Under the pieces are notes generated by a model. The model was not told where the DNA came from. It worked only from the letters and a program-made list of their open reading frames with translations, and searched no databases. The position numbers and the translations under genes are program-made. 63,255 nucleotides of DNA from an uncultured Bacteroidales bacterium (GTDB taxonomy: Bacteria; Bacteroidota; Bacteroidia; Bacteroidales; F082), in assembly GCA_900318085.1 (NCBI GenBank), contig ONJF01000022.1:1-63255 (forward strand), written 5' to 3'. Within the stretch, counting starts at the first letter, position 1. Each line of letters begins with the position of its first letter. This document shows positions 54,373 through 62,358 of the stretch, in pieces.

Positions 54373-55347
54373 ATGGCCAAACAAAAGCGTTATATATTCA
54401 ACCATTTGACCCAAAACTTTGAAGTGCTTGAGACTTCGAAGTCAAGGGCGTTCTTTCGTGTTCTCTTAATCACGCTTGCAGTGTTGGGCGTCGCTTTTCT
54501 GTTCGCCGTGTTGCTGTTCACTTTCCTCAAGTCGCCGAAAGAGAAGGCACAAGCTCGCGAGTTGGAGTACATGAAGCTGCAATACGAGATCTTGAACGAC
54601 CGTCTCGACAACATGGAGGCGTTGATGACCGATATGGAGCAACGCGACAATAACATCTATCGCTTGGTGTTTGAGGCCGACCCCATTCCGAGTTCGGTGC
54701 GTCGCTCGGGCTTCACCGATGCTGACCGTTATGCCGACATGTATGGCTATATGAATTCAGGCTTGGTGGTGAATGCGGCACACAAACTCGACGTTATCTC
54801 AAGCCAGCTGTATCATCAGTCGGTGTCGTACGACTCGCTGTTTGTCATGGTACGCAACAAGTCGGACATGTTGGCGCACATCCCCGCCATTTTCCCCTTG
54901 AAGGAGTCGGAGATCAAATACATCTCGTCGTATTTCGGCTATCGTCCAGACCCGATCTATAAGATTGAGAAATTCCATAGCGGCATCGACTTCTCGTCGA
55001 CGCTGAATACCGAGGCCTACGCTACGGGCGACGGCGTGGTGTTTGACGTGGAGAGCAACGAATGGGGCTATGGCAATATGGTGATCATCGACCACGGATA
55101 TGGCTACAAGACGCGTTACGCCCACTTGCAGAAAGCGGCTGTGCGTAAAGGCCAGAAGGTGAAACGAGGTCAGGTGATTGGCTTTATCGGCGCCACGGGC
55201 AAGGCTACGGGCGTCCATCTTCACTACGAGGTGCTGAAGAATGACGTTCAGATAGACCCCATCAACTTCTTGTACCAAGACCTCACCCCTGAACAATACG
55301 ACCAGATCTTGCAACAGTCAACCTTACCTACCCAAACAATGGATTAA
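54373..55347 (+). CDS. M23-family metallopeptidase
   Basis: 324 residues. An N-terminal membrane helix (RVLLITLAVLGVAFLFAVLL), a coiled coil (EYMKLQYEILNDRLDNMEAL), and a C-terminal M23/LytM domain with HSGIDFSSTLN and GVHLHYEVLKND carrying the zinc-binding His residues and catalytic His-x-His. It is probably a peptidoglycan DD-endopeptidase or an EnvC-like amidase activator acting in the periplasm. Start MAKQKRYIFNHL follows a -7 box. It overlaps the merR start by 0 nt (2-nt gap), so the pair is co-transcribed. Confidence 0.9.
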   Translation: MAKQKRYIFNHLTQNFEVLETSKSRAFFRVLLITLAVLGVAFLFAVLLFTFLKSPKEKAQARELEYMKLQYEILNDRLDNMEALMTDMEQRDNNIYRLVFEADPIPSSVRRSGFTDADRYADMYGYMNSGLVVNAAHKLDVISSQLYHQSVSYDSLFVMVRNKSDMLAHIPAIFPLKESEIKYISSYFGYRPDPIYKIEKFHSGIDFSSTLNTEAYATGDGVVFDVESNEWGYGNMVIIDHGYGYKTRYAHLQKAAVRKGQKVKRGQVIGFIGATGKATGVHLHYEVLKNDVQIDPINFLYQDLTPEQYDQILQQSTLPTQTMD

Positions 55348-55349
55348 TC

Positions 55350-55697
55350 ATGGAAGAGAATACCACCGGCAAATATTACTACAGCATCGGCGAAGTGGCC
55401 GCGATGTTCAATGTCAACACCTCGATGATCCGCTATTGGGAGAAGGAGTTCGACGTGCTGCGTCCACGCAAGAACAAGAAAGGCAACCGTCTCTTCACCG
55501 AACGCGACGTGCGCTATGTGCATGTCATCTATCAGCTGCTCAAGGTGAAAGGCTACACGCTGGCCGGTGCCAAGCAAGCCCTCAAGGAACGCTTCAGCGA
55601 CTATGAGGAGCGCATCATTTTACTGGAGACTTTGGACAAGACCCGCAGTTTCCTCCTCGATTTGGATAAGGCCTTGGCGGAGAAACAGAAGAAATAG
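55350..55697 (+). CDS. MerR-family transcriptional regulator
   Basis: 115 residues with the MerR DNA-binding helix-turn-helix at the N-terminus (YYSIGEVAAMFNVNTSMIRYW) and wing (FDVLRPRKNKKGNRLFTERD), followed by the start of the dimerisation coil (YTLAGAKQALKERFSD). No C-terminal metal or ligand cysteines are seen. It follows the M23 peptidase gene by 2 nt and may regulate envelope genes. Ends just before a nested-hairpin element. Confidence 0.9.
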   Translation: MEENTTGKYYYSIGEVAAMFNVNTSMIRYWEKEFDVLRPRKNKKGNRLFTERDVRYVHVIYQLLKVKGYTLAGAKQALKERFSDYEERIILLETLDKTRSFLLDLDKALAEKQKK

Positions 55698-55703
55698 AAT
55701 AGG

Positions 55704-55834
55704 AGATTCCCTTCGGGAATGGAAAGCCATCAAAATATATCAAGCGGCGGCCTGTTAAGTCTTATGTCAATAAGAACCTTATCAGCCGCCGCTTTGTTTT
55801 GGAACAGGAATTACTCCATTCCCGAAGGGAATCT
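55704..55834. repeat. Nested-hairpin intergenic element, copy 2
   Basis: Perfect 20-bp terminal inverted repeats: AGATTCCCTTCGGGAATGGA at 55704-55723 and its complement at 55815-55834. Inside, AGCGGCGGC at 55743-55751 pairs with GCCGCCGCT at 55785-55793. Same architecture and arm sequence as copy 1 at 5797-5952. It lies between convergent merR and rluD; the right arm touches the rluD stop. Confidence 0.85.
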
Positions 55835-55836
55835 AG

Positions 55837-56895
55837 TCATTCCTCCAACAGATTCCTTGCTTTCAGATACACCCTCCATTTCTCGAGCACCTGTTTCATA
55901 TCATCGGGCAGCTCAGAGGTAAACATCATCTGTTTGCCTGTCGTAGGATGCACAAAGCCCAACTCCTTGGCGTGCAAGGCGTGGCGCGGCATGATCTTGA
56001 AGCAGTTGTCGATGAATTGCTTGTATTTCGAGAAGGTGGTGCCTTTCAGGATGACATCACCGCCATACATGGCATCGTTGAACAAAGGATGTCCGATGTA
56101 TTGTGAGTGGACACGTATCTGGTGGGTGCGGCCTGTCTCCAAGCGATATTCGTTCAAGGTGACATAACCGAAGCGCTCCAACACTTTCCAATGGGTGATG
56201 GCGTCTTTGCCGTGGTCACCGTCCGGATAGACGGTCATCTTGCGGCGGTCATTGGCGCTGCGTCCAATATTGCCTTCGATGACGCCTTCGTCCTCAGTGA
56301 AGTCGCCCCAAACCAAGGCATAATAACGACGGTGGATGCTGTGCTCAAAGAACTGATGCGCCAGCACGGCCTGTGCGGCCTCGTTCTTGGCCACGATCAT
56401 CAAGCCAGTGGTGTCCTTGTCGATACGGTGGACGAGATAACCGAAACGGTTCTCGATGTTCTGGTGGGTCTGCTCGAAATAGTAAGCCAGGCCGTGGAGC
56501 AAGGTGTGCTCAAAGTTGCCGTGACCGGGGTGTACCACCAGGCCAGCCTGCTTGTTGATGACGATGACATCGTCGTCTTCGTAGACGATATTCAGCGGGA
56601 TGGGTTCAGGCTTGATGTCGGTCTCGCGGGGCGGATAGGTGAACACGATGGAGATCACGTCGTTGGGCTTCACCTTGTAGTTCTGCTTGACGACCTTGTC
56701 GTTGACCAAGATATTGCCTGCCTTGGCGGCATTCTGCACACGGTTGCGCGAGATGTTGGAAAGGTGGTTGGTCAGGAAGGTGTCGATGCGCTCGGGCTGT
56801 TGGCCCGGGTCGACGGTCATGCGTATATGCTCATAGAGCTCGGTACTTTCTTCAGCCAGCTCGTTTTCAAGGACTTCGTTGAGGTCGTCGTTCAT
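55837..56895 (-). CDS. rluD: RluD-family 23S rRNA pseudouridine synthase
   Basis: 352 residues. An N-terminal S4 RNA-binding domain (QQPERIDTFLTNHLSNISRNR) and the catalytic pseudouridine synthase domain with the active-site Asp in YLVHRIDKDTTGLMIVA. Later motifs are NRRKMTVYP-like (here DRRKMTVYPDGDH) and RLETGRTHQIRVHS. Isomerises uridines in helix 69 of 23S rRNA; the exact paralogue (RluC versus RluD) is not certain. Its ATG overlaps the TGA of the T9SS gene (ATGA). Confidence 0.92.
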   Translation of the reverse strand: MNDDLNEVLENELAEESTELYEHIRMTVDPGQQPERIDTFLTNHLSNISRNRVQNAAKAGNILVNDKVVKQNYKVKPNDVISIVFTYPPRETDIKPEPIPLNIVYEDDDVIVINKQAGLVVHPGHGNFEHTLLHGLAYYFEQTHQNIENRFGYLVHRIDKDTTGLMIVAKNEAAQAVLAHQFFEHSIHRRYYALVWGDFTEDEGVIEGNIGRSANDRRKMTVYPDGDHGKDAITHWKVLERFGYVTLNEYRLETGRTHQIRVHSQYIGHPLFNDAMYGGDVILKGTTFSKYKQFIDNCFKIMPRHALHAKELGFVHPTTGKQMMFTSELPDDMKQVLEKWRVYLKARNLLEE

Positions 56896-59024
56896 TTCTC
56901 GATGATGAATTTCTGGTTGATGACTTGGCCTTCGGCAGTGATGACACGGATGAAATACAGTCCGTTGACTAGATGGTCCACCGAAAGCTCGCTTTGTCCT
57001 TCGGCTTCCAGCACTTTGCGCCCCATGATGTCGTAGAGGCTCATCTGGCTACCCTCGACGTCGCCTTCGATATGCAAGGTGCTGCGAACTGGGTTGGGAT
57101 AGATCGTAAAGGTCCCTGAGCCTGTCGAAGGGCCGTTCTCTTCCACACCAATATAGTATGAGGCACCCACAACAGGTCGTATCATCAGCGAACCGTGTTT
57201 GCTACTTTGTTGCCAAGAGCCGTTGGTGTTGACGAAGTTGTATTGGATGTTGTCGACAGAGGCGTCGAAGCCGATGTTGATGAGTGCGTCGTTGCGTTGC
57301 TCGATGCCGACATAGAAGGTGCTGGCTGAGGTCACGGTCTTATCGAATTTATAGTACGTGAAACGGTAGGGCTGCTCTTGCCAATGTGGGCGCTGGTTTT
57401 GCATGCGGTAGATCTCCTCGCCGGGTTTGCCGTTCTCGTCTTTCCAAACCACGATGTCGAAATACTTGTCGTTGGCATCGTTGAGGGTGTGGTTGAAGAG
57501 CATCTGCACGCCTTGAATGGTGTCGTAGTCGGTGAGGTCGAAACGCACGCCAAACTTACCACCAGCAGGCCTTACGCCGAAGCCCAGTTCGGGGATGCCG
57601 TCATCATAGGCGTAGTAGTTATACATGCCCATGCGATACACCAAAGAGTCGACCAAAGGCGGGTTGACAGTGGAATCGTAGACATAGTGGCTGATCTGGT
57701 AGGATACCGAGTCGTTCCACATGTCGAGGGCAAAGAGTTCGCCCACATAAGGACAGGCGGGAGACTCACCGAATTCAGGGCAGTCGAGGAAACCTGACTC
57801 ACGATAGGGTTGGATGGTGACAGGGTCAACATGCCGTGTATAGTGTTGGTTGCCACCGATTTGTTGCACCGTATAATAGTAGCTGGCCTCATGGTCGATG
57901 CCGTCCAAGTTGGCAATGTCGATTTCCAGATTCTCGCGGATGGCCGAGTTGGGGTTGACGCGATATTGGCGATAGGGGATGGCTTGGTAACGGTTGAAGA
58001 ACGAGGGCCGTTGTCCTGAGAAGGTCAGCATGGGATAGTCGGTATCGGTGGCCGAACGGTCGAGGTCCAAATAGACGAAATCGATGTTCCAGTTGTCTTC
58101 ATTGCTACGGTTGGCCGGCAGCGATGCGTTGACGATGCTGGCGTAGTTGTAGAAGCGGAAGTAGAAGTCGTCACGGAAATAACGCAAGTCGAGGATGGGG
58201 ATCATCACTTGCTTGAAATACTGACCGTCATTCTCTGCCATGAAGCTTTCCAAGGTCTGGCCGGGCACGCTCCAGATGTGATACCACGTGGTGTCGGCCA
58301 CAGTGGTGAACACCGAGTCGCAGGGCACTGCAATCTCGCCTTGCGTGATGGGCGTCAAGGTGTCGGTGACAATCGTGAACAGGCCGGGTTGGCAGCCCGT
58401 TGAGGCCCAGATGGTGTCGCCAGGGAAGAGGGTGTCGACCTGCATCTCGGCGAAGATGTCGGCGATGTCATAGTTTTGGTAATCGAGGAACAGGAACTCC
58501 TGACGCTCAGTGGTGGTGCCGAACTGCAGCACCAGTGAGTCTTGTGCCTCGGGCGGGTTGCCGTTGCCTTGGGGCTGGTACCAGAAACTCAAATAGATCG
58601 AGTCGGCGGGCGTGAGGGCTCGTGGCTCTGGCTCCATGATAGAGTCGAGACGGATGCGGACTGAAGTGAGGTGCTCGGCGACGAAGGCGTTGCTGATGGC
58701 ATAGCTGTACACCTTGCCGTTGGCATCCAAGACGTCTAAAGTGGCACCATTGCGGTTGGGCGGGTTGAGCGGGAATCCGTCATTCACCAAAACGTCGAAA
58801 TCAGTCCACTTGGTTGAGTCAGGAAATAAGCCTGTATGGCTGAAATCGTCGAAGAAAGGCAGGAAACGAGCGGGCGCGGCCTCTCTGCTTGGCTCTTTTT
58901 TCTCACTACCTAAACCAAATGGGGTCAATATCTCTTGGGCTGTGGCTTGGCTGGCGAAAAGACCCATCACAAAGGCTACTGCCCAAGCCTTAAAACTCAT
59001 CTTCAAATTCTTCTTGTTCTTCAT
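56892..59024 (-). CDS. Secreted protein with T9SS sorting domain
   Basis: 710 residues: signal peptide (AWAVAFVMGLFASQATA), a large beta-rich extracellular region (FFDDFSHTGLFPDSTKW, SLSFWYQPQGNGNP-like jelly-roll segments) and a C-terminal T9SS sorting domain (IYPNPVRSTLHIEG ... LVNGLYFIRVITAEGQVIN). The catalytic type is not apparent. A REP element at 57111-57134 is read through in frame as GPSTGSGTF just before the sorting domain. The start at MKNKKNLK (59024) overlaps the upstream PASTA gene; a start at 59000 (MSFKAWAV) is also possible. Confidence 0.85.
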   Translation of the reverse strand: MKNKKNLKMSFKAWAVAFVMGLFASQATAQEILTPFGLGSEKKEPSREAAPARFLPFFDDFSHTGLFPDSTKWTDFDVLVNDGFPLNPPNRNGATLDVLDANGKVYSYAISNAFVAEHLTSVRIRLDSIMEPEPRALTPADSIYLSFWYQPQGNGNPPEAQDSLVLQFGTTTERQEFLFLDYQNYDIADIFAEMQVDTLFPGDTIWASTGCQPGLFTIVTDTLTPITQGEIAVPCDSVFTTVADTTWYHIWSVPGQTLESFMAENDGQYFKQVMIPILDLRYFRDDFYFRFYNYASIVNASLPANRSNEDNWNIDFVYLDLDRSATDTDYPMLTFSGQRPSFFNRYQAIPYRQYRVNPNSAIRENLEIDIANLDGIDHEASYYYTVQQIGGNQHYTRHVDPVTIQPYRESGFLDCPEFGESPACPYVGELFALDMWNDSVSYQISHYVYDSTVNPPLVDSLVYRMGMYNYYAYDDGIPELGFGVRPAGGKFGVRFDLTDYDTIQGVQMLFNHTLNDANDKYFDIVVWKDENGKPGEEIYRMQNQRPHWQEQPYRFTYYKFDKTVTSASTFYVGIEQRNDALINIGFDASVDNIQYNFVNTNGSWQQSSKHGSLMIRPVVGASYYIGVEENGPSTGSGTFTIYPNPVRSTLHIEGDVEGSQMSLYDIMGRKVLEAEGQSELSVDHLVNGLYFIRVITAEGQVINQKFIIEK
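57111..57134. repeat. REP element inside the T9SS gene
   Basis: GGTCCCTGAGCCTGTCGAAG followed by GGCC. It is translated in frame as GPSTGSGTF immediately before the T9SS YPNP motif. Confidence 0.9.
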
Positions 59025-59895
59025 AGTCGGTGGTCTCAATGATTTCTTTTTCGATAACGGTGTCAATTACGGTCTTTTTTGGAACATTGGTGACGGAGTC
59101 CTCGTGCAGCAACTCTTGCATCTCTTTCTTGAAGTCCATGGTGCGGCTCGAATGGTACCAAACGTTGACGTAAGTGCCAGGCTTGACTGCACCCGAACTG
59201 GGGCCAGGGCTCATCTTTATAAGACATTCGTATTGGATGCTGTCGTTGTCCTCCCTGACCACTTCGCCGAGGTTGAGGCCTGCCAGGTTGAGTAATCGTT
59301 TCACCTCTTCGGCAGGTTTTCCAATCAGGTTGGGCACTTTCACGTTGCTCTTGTCTTGGCCGATGCCGACATGAAGCACGATCTTGCTGCCTTTGACGAG
59401 TTCGGTGCCTTTTGCGATAGGCTGTCCTTGGTAGTATTGCTCAACGATGTTGTTCTTGTAATTGTAGTCGACATATTCCAGGCGGTCCAACTCCAAACCG
59501 GCCGACTCAATTCGGCCGATGGCCTCGCGCAGGCCGATGCCTTTGAGGTTGGGCATGGTGGTCTTTTCAGGCGTCACGGCCACGATGATGGCATAGACAT
59601 TTCTTCCTTTCTTGATCTTCGAGCCTGGCAAAGGATCTTGCTGATAGATGCTTCCAGGTTCCTGTCCTTTGGGATAAACGCTGTCAATCAGGATGAAGTT
59701 GAAGTCTTTGGCGTGGTCGTGTCTCACTTGATAGTAGTTCTGACCCACAAAATCAGGCATGGTATAGACCTTGTCGTGACGGGTGTATCTGTCTAACAAT
59801 TTGAATGTTAACCATAGCATGACAACGCAAAGCACCAATATGATGAGCAGGTTGAGATAAAATTTCTTTTCCTTGAGGAAGTGTAGGCGTCCCAT
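58990..59895 (-). CDS. PASTA-domain membrane protein
   Basis: 301 residues. One N-terminal membrane helix (LNLLIILVLCVVMLWLTFKLL) and three PASTA domains of about 65 residues each: YTMPDFVGQNYYQVRHDH, TTMPNLKGIGLREAIGRIE and VKVPNLIGKPAEEVKRLLN. PASTA domains bind uncrosslinked peptidoglycan. Unlike in Firmicutes there is no kinase domain. C-terminus is acidic (EETTDYEEQEEFEDEF-like). It overlaps the T9SS gene start by up to 35 nt, so the three genes PASTA-T9SS-rluD form one operon. Confidence 0.9.
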   Translation of the reverse strand: MGRLHFLKEKKFYLNLLIILVLCVVMLWLTFKLLDRYTRHDKVYTMPDFVGQNYYQVRHDHAKDFNFILIDSVYPKGQEPGSIYQQDPLPGSKIKKGRNVYAIIVAVTPEKTTMPNLKGIGLREAIGRIESAGLELDRLEYVDYNYKNNIVEQYYQGQPIAKGTELVKGSKIVLHVGIGQDKSNVKVPNLIGKPAEEVKRLLNLAGLNLGEVVREDNDSIQYECLIKMSPGPSSGAVKPGTYVNVWYHSSRTMDFKKEMQELLHEDSVTNVPKKTVIDTVIEKEIIETTDYEEQEEFEDEF

Positions 59896-60006
59896 ATTTT
59901 TACTATTTTAGCCGTGTTTTTTACAACTCAATTTTGAGCAGTTTTATTGTTCATTTTTCATCCCGTACTTGGGATGGGATTTTAAACCGACAAAATTACA
60001 AAAAAT

Positions 60007-60978
60007 ATGAAAAACGTGGCAATTATTTGTGGCGGAGATTCAGGAGAGTTTGAAATTTCCGTCAAAAGTGCACAAGTGGTCAAGCAGAACTTGGATCCGG
60101 AAAAGTATAATTCGAAGATTATCGTAGTGTCGAAGAAAGGATGGTATGGACTTTTGAAGGACGGTACCCGGGTTGACGTTGACAAGAATGATTTTTCCAT
60201 TTCAGTAGGGGGACACAGGACGAAGTTCGATGTGGCCTTCAATGCGGTGCATGGCGAGCCGGGTGAGAACGGACCGCTCTCGGGGTATCTGGAACTGATG
60301 GGCATTCCTTGCACTTCGTCGCCTTTGACCACGTGTGCGCTCACGTTCCATAAGGATTTCTGCAAAAGAGTGGTGGCTTCCTACGGAGTCAAGGTGGCTC
60401 CTTCCATTCTTATCAATGAAGGCGAGAAATATGATGCCGACGAAATCATCAAGAAACTGGGTCTGCCTCTGTTCGTCAAGCCGACATGTAATGGCTCAAG
60501 CGTGGGTGTGTCGAAGGTGAAGACGGCTGAAGACCTTGTCCCGGCCATTTTTACGGCACGTGCTGCGGGCCGTCAGGTGATGTGCGAGAAGTTCGTCGAT
60601 GGACGAGAATTCGGCTGCGGCGCCATGGAGTTTAAAGGCAAGATGATGGTCTTCCCCTTGACCGAGATTTGCAGCAAGAACGAGTTCTTCGATTATGAAG
60701 CCAAATACACCGCCGGCAAATGCGACGAGGTGACACCTGCCGAGGTGGACGAGGAAATCGCAATGGAGATCAAGGCCACCACGGCGATGCTGTATGAGAA
60801 ACTGGAATGCAAGGGCTTTGTCCGCATGGACTATATCGTCAGCGACGAAGGCGTGTTCTTCATCGAGGCCAACATCGTGCCTGGCATGTCGGAAGCCAGC
60901 ATCATCCCCAAGCAGGCGCAATGCTTCGGCGTGTCGTTGAGCCGACTGTTTGAAATGGCGATAGAGAACGTCTTATAA
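60007..60978 (+). CDS. ddl: D-alanine--D-alanine ligase
   Basis: Makes D-Ala-D-Ala for peptidoglycan. 323 residues of the ATP-grasp fold: VAIICGGDSGEFEISVKSA, AVHGEPGENGPLSGYLEL, PLFVKPTCNGSSVGVSKV, EKFVDGREFGCGAMEF, FVRMDYIVSDEGVFFIEANI and VPGMSEASIIPKQA. Length is usual. Divergent from the PASTA protein, both peptidoglycan-related. Confidence 0.96.
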   Translation: MKNVAIICGGDSGEFEISVKSAQVVKQNLDPEKYNSKIIVVSKKGWYGLLKDGTRVDVDKNDFSISVGGHRTKFDVAFNAVHGEPGENGPLSGYLELMGIPCTSSPLTTCALTFHKDFCKRVVASYGVKVAPSILINEGEKYDADEIIKKLGLPLFVKPTCNGSSVGVSKVKTAEDLVPAIFTARAAGRQVMCEKFVDGREFGCGAMEFKGKMMVFPLTEICSKNEFFDYEAKYTAGKCDEVTPAEVDEEIAMEIKATTAMLYEKLECKGFVRMDYIVSDEGVFFIEANIVPGMSEASIIPKQAQCFGVSLSRLFEMAIENVL

Positions 60979-61096
60979 ATGCGGAATTAGGAATGCTGAA
61001 TGCGGAATGTCGCGATGCGCTGCTAAGCCTCGCTTCATTCCGCATTAGCTTCGCTGAATCTGCGATTTCATAATTCAGCATTCAGCATTCCGCATT
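60979..61096. repeat. Inverted-repeat element with iterated AATGCGGAATGC words
   Basis: AATGCGGAATTAGGAATGCTG at the left end is complementary to CAGCATTCAGCATTCCGCATT at the right end (61076-61096). The middle holds GATGCGCTGCTAAGC and GCTTCGCTGAATCTGC, themselves partly complementary. It lies between convergent ddl and frr. The same words occur at 21838 before the HerA-like gene. Confidence 0.8.
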
Positions 61097-61658
61097 AAAC
61101 GGTCAGGATGTCCTTTGACTTCAGTTCAGTGAGGTCGTCAATCTTCTTGATGTATTTGTCGGTGAGTTTTTGAATCTCCTCTTGCAGGAGTTTCGACTCG
61201 TCTTCCGAGATCACGTCTTTCTCCAATTTCTTGGCGTCTTCGTTGGCGTTGCGGCGGATGCCACGGATGCCGACTTTGGCTTCCTCGGCTGCGGTCTTGG
61301 TGCGTTTCACCAACTCTTTACGGCGTTCCTCGGTGAGGGCGGGCACTGCGATACGCAGGATCTCGCCGTTGTTGATGGGGTTGAAGCCTAGGTTGGCGTT
61401 CAAGATGGCCTTGGCGATGTTGCCGAGAGCGCTCTTGTCGAAAGGTTGCACCACAATCATGCGGGCGTCGGTGCAGCCGATGTTGGCGGTCTGCTCGATG
61501 GGCACCGTCGTTCCGTAGTATTCAACCATAACGCCGTTGAGCATGGCAGGACTGGCCTTGCCTGCCCTGATGCCCTGAAATTCATGCTCCAAGTGCTTGA
61601 TGGTGTTGTCCATGCTTTCAGTGGCCTCGTCTAATACAAATTGGGAATCGTCTGTCAT
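61095..61658 (-). CDS. frr: Ribosome recycling factor
   Basis: Splits post-termination ribosomes with EF-G. 187 residues: FVLDEATESMDNTIKHLEHE, IRAGKASPAMLNGVMVEYYG, ARMIVVQPFDKSALGNIAKA, RIAVPALTEERRKELVKR and VGIRGIRRNANEDAKKLEKD. All typical. Start MTDDSQF chosen over an upstream ATG seven codons earlier because the conserved helix begins there. Confidence 0.96.
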   Translation of the reverse strand: MTDDSQFVLDEATESMDNTIKHLEHEFQGIRAGKASPAMLNGVMVEYYGTTVPIEQTANIGCTDARMIVVQPFDKSALGNIAKAILNANLGFNPINNGEILRIAVPALTEERRKELVKRTKTAAEEAKVGIRGIRRNANEDAKKLEKDVISEDESKLLQEEIQKLTDKYIKKIDDLTELKSKDILTV

Positions 61659-61730
61659 TGCTTTAAAATTTGAAGGCAAAAATAGTTTTTTTTTCGTTTC
61701 GGAAGTAGTTCTGTGTGATTTTTTTGTCCT

Positions 61731-62297
61731 TTACCATTCAAGGCTGAAAACCAACGAGATGTTTGAGATGTTGTCTTGCCTGTCTTCGTAATAACCGGAT
61801 CCCATCCCCATCAAGTTCATGTGATAGTGTGTGACGGTGACATTGTGGTAATAAGTATATGTCGTCATCAAGTTGAAGGCAATGCGGCTTTTTGTGGCGA
61901 AGCGGATGCCAACGCCCACGTCACCATAAGGTCCCCAGTTTTTCTGGGCGTGATAGCCACCAGCCCTGACTCTTACTACAGGACTTACAATTTTGGTAGG
62001 CAAAATCACATAGCGGAACGATCCGAAAAACGGTACGAGTTTGGGAGAGTTGAAGATACCGACAGCATAACCGACGCCGAGGCCGGCAAAAACTTTATCA
62101 TTGAATTGATAGCCGTGCGTTGTTGATATCTTGTAAAGATAGCCATCGACTCCATATTGAGTCCAAACGCCACCAAGGCCTGTTTCCAAAAATCCTGTGT
62201 ATCCACTCGGGACACGAATTGATGTTTCTTTACTTTCTTGTGCAAATGCCGTAATGGTCATAAGCAAGATGGCAAGAGCCAAAATTGTCTTTTTCAT
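61731..62297 (-). CDS. Small outer-membrane beta-barrel protein
   Basis: 188 residues with a signal peptide (MKKTILALAILLMTITAFA) and glycine-rich barrel strands (GYTGFLETGLGGVWTQYGV, KVFAGLGVGYAVGIFN, NWGPYGDVGVGIRFAT), ending in VFSLEW. Looks like an 8-strand OmpA/OmpX-type barrel of Bacteroidota, family not named. No linked gene of known function. Confidence 0.78.
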   Translation of the reverse strand: MKKTILALAILLMTITAFAQESKETSIRVPSGYTGFLETGLGGVWTQYGVDGYLYKISTTHGYQFNDKVFAGLGVGYAVGIFNSPKLVPFFGSFRYVILPTKIVSPVVRVRAGGYHAQKNWGPYGDVGVGIRFATKSRIAFNLMTTYTYYHNVTVTHYHMNLMGMGSGYYEDRQDNISNISLVFSLEW

Positions 62298-62358
62298 AAC
62301 TATTTAATTTAAAGTTACGAAATGAAAACCTGCAAAAATTGTTCCAAAAAGATTTTCC

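Noticed and set aside
59959-59976. CATCCC/GGGATG hairpin upstream of ddl as a riboswitch or attenuator
   Set aside because: The stem is only 6 bp with no conserved riboswitch core; kept as an unremarkable hairpin.
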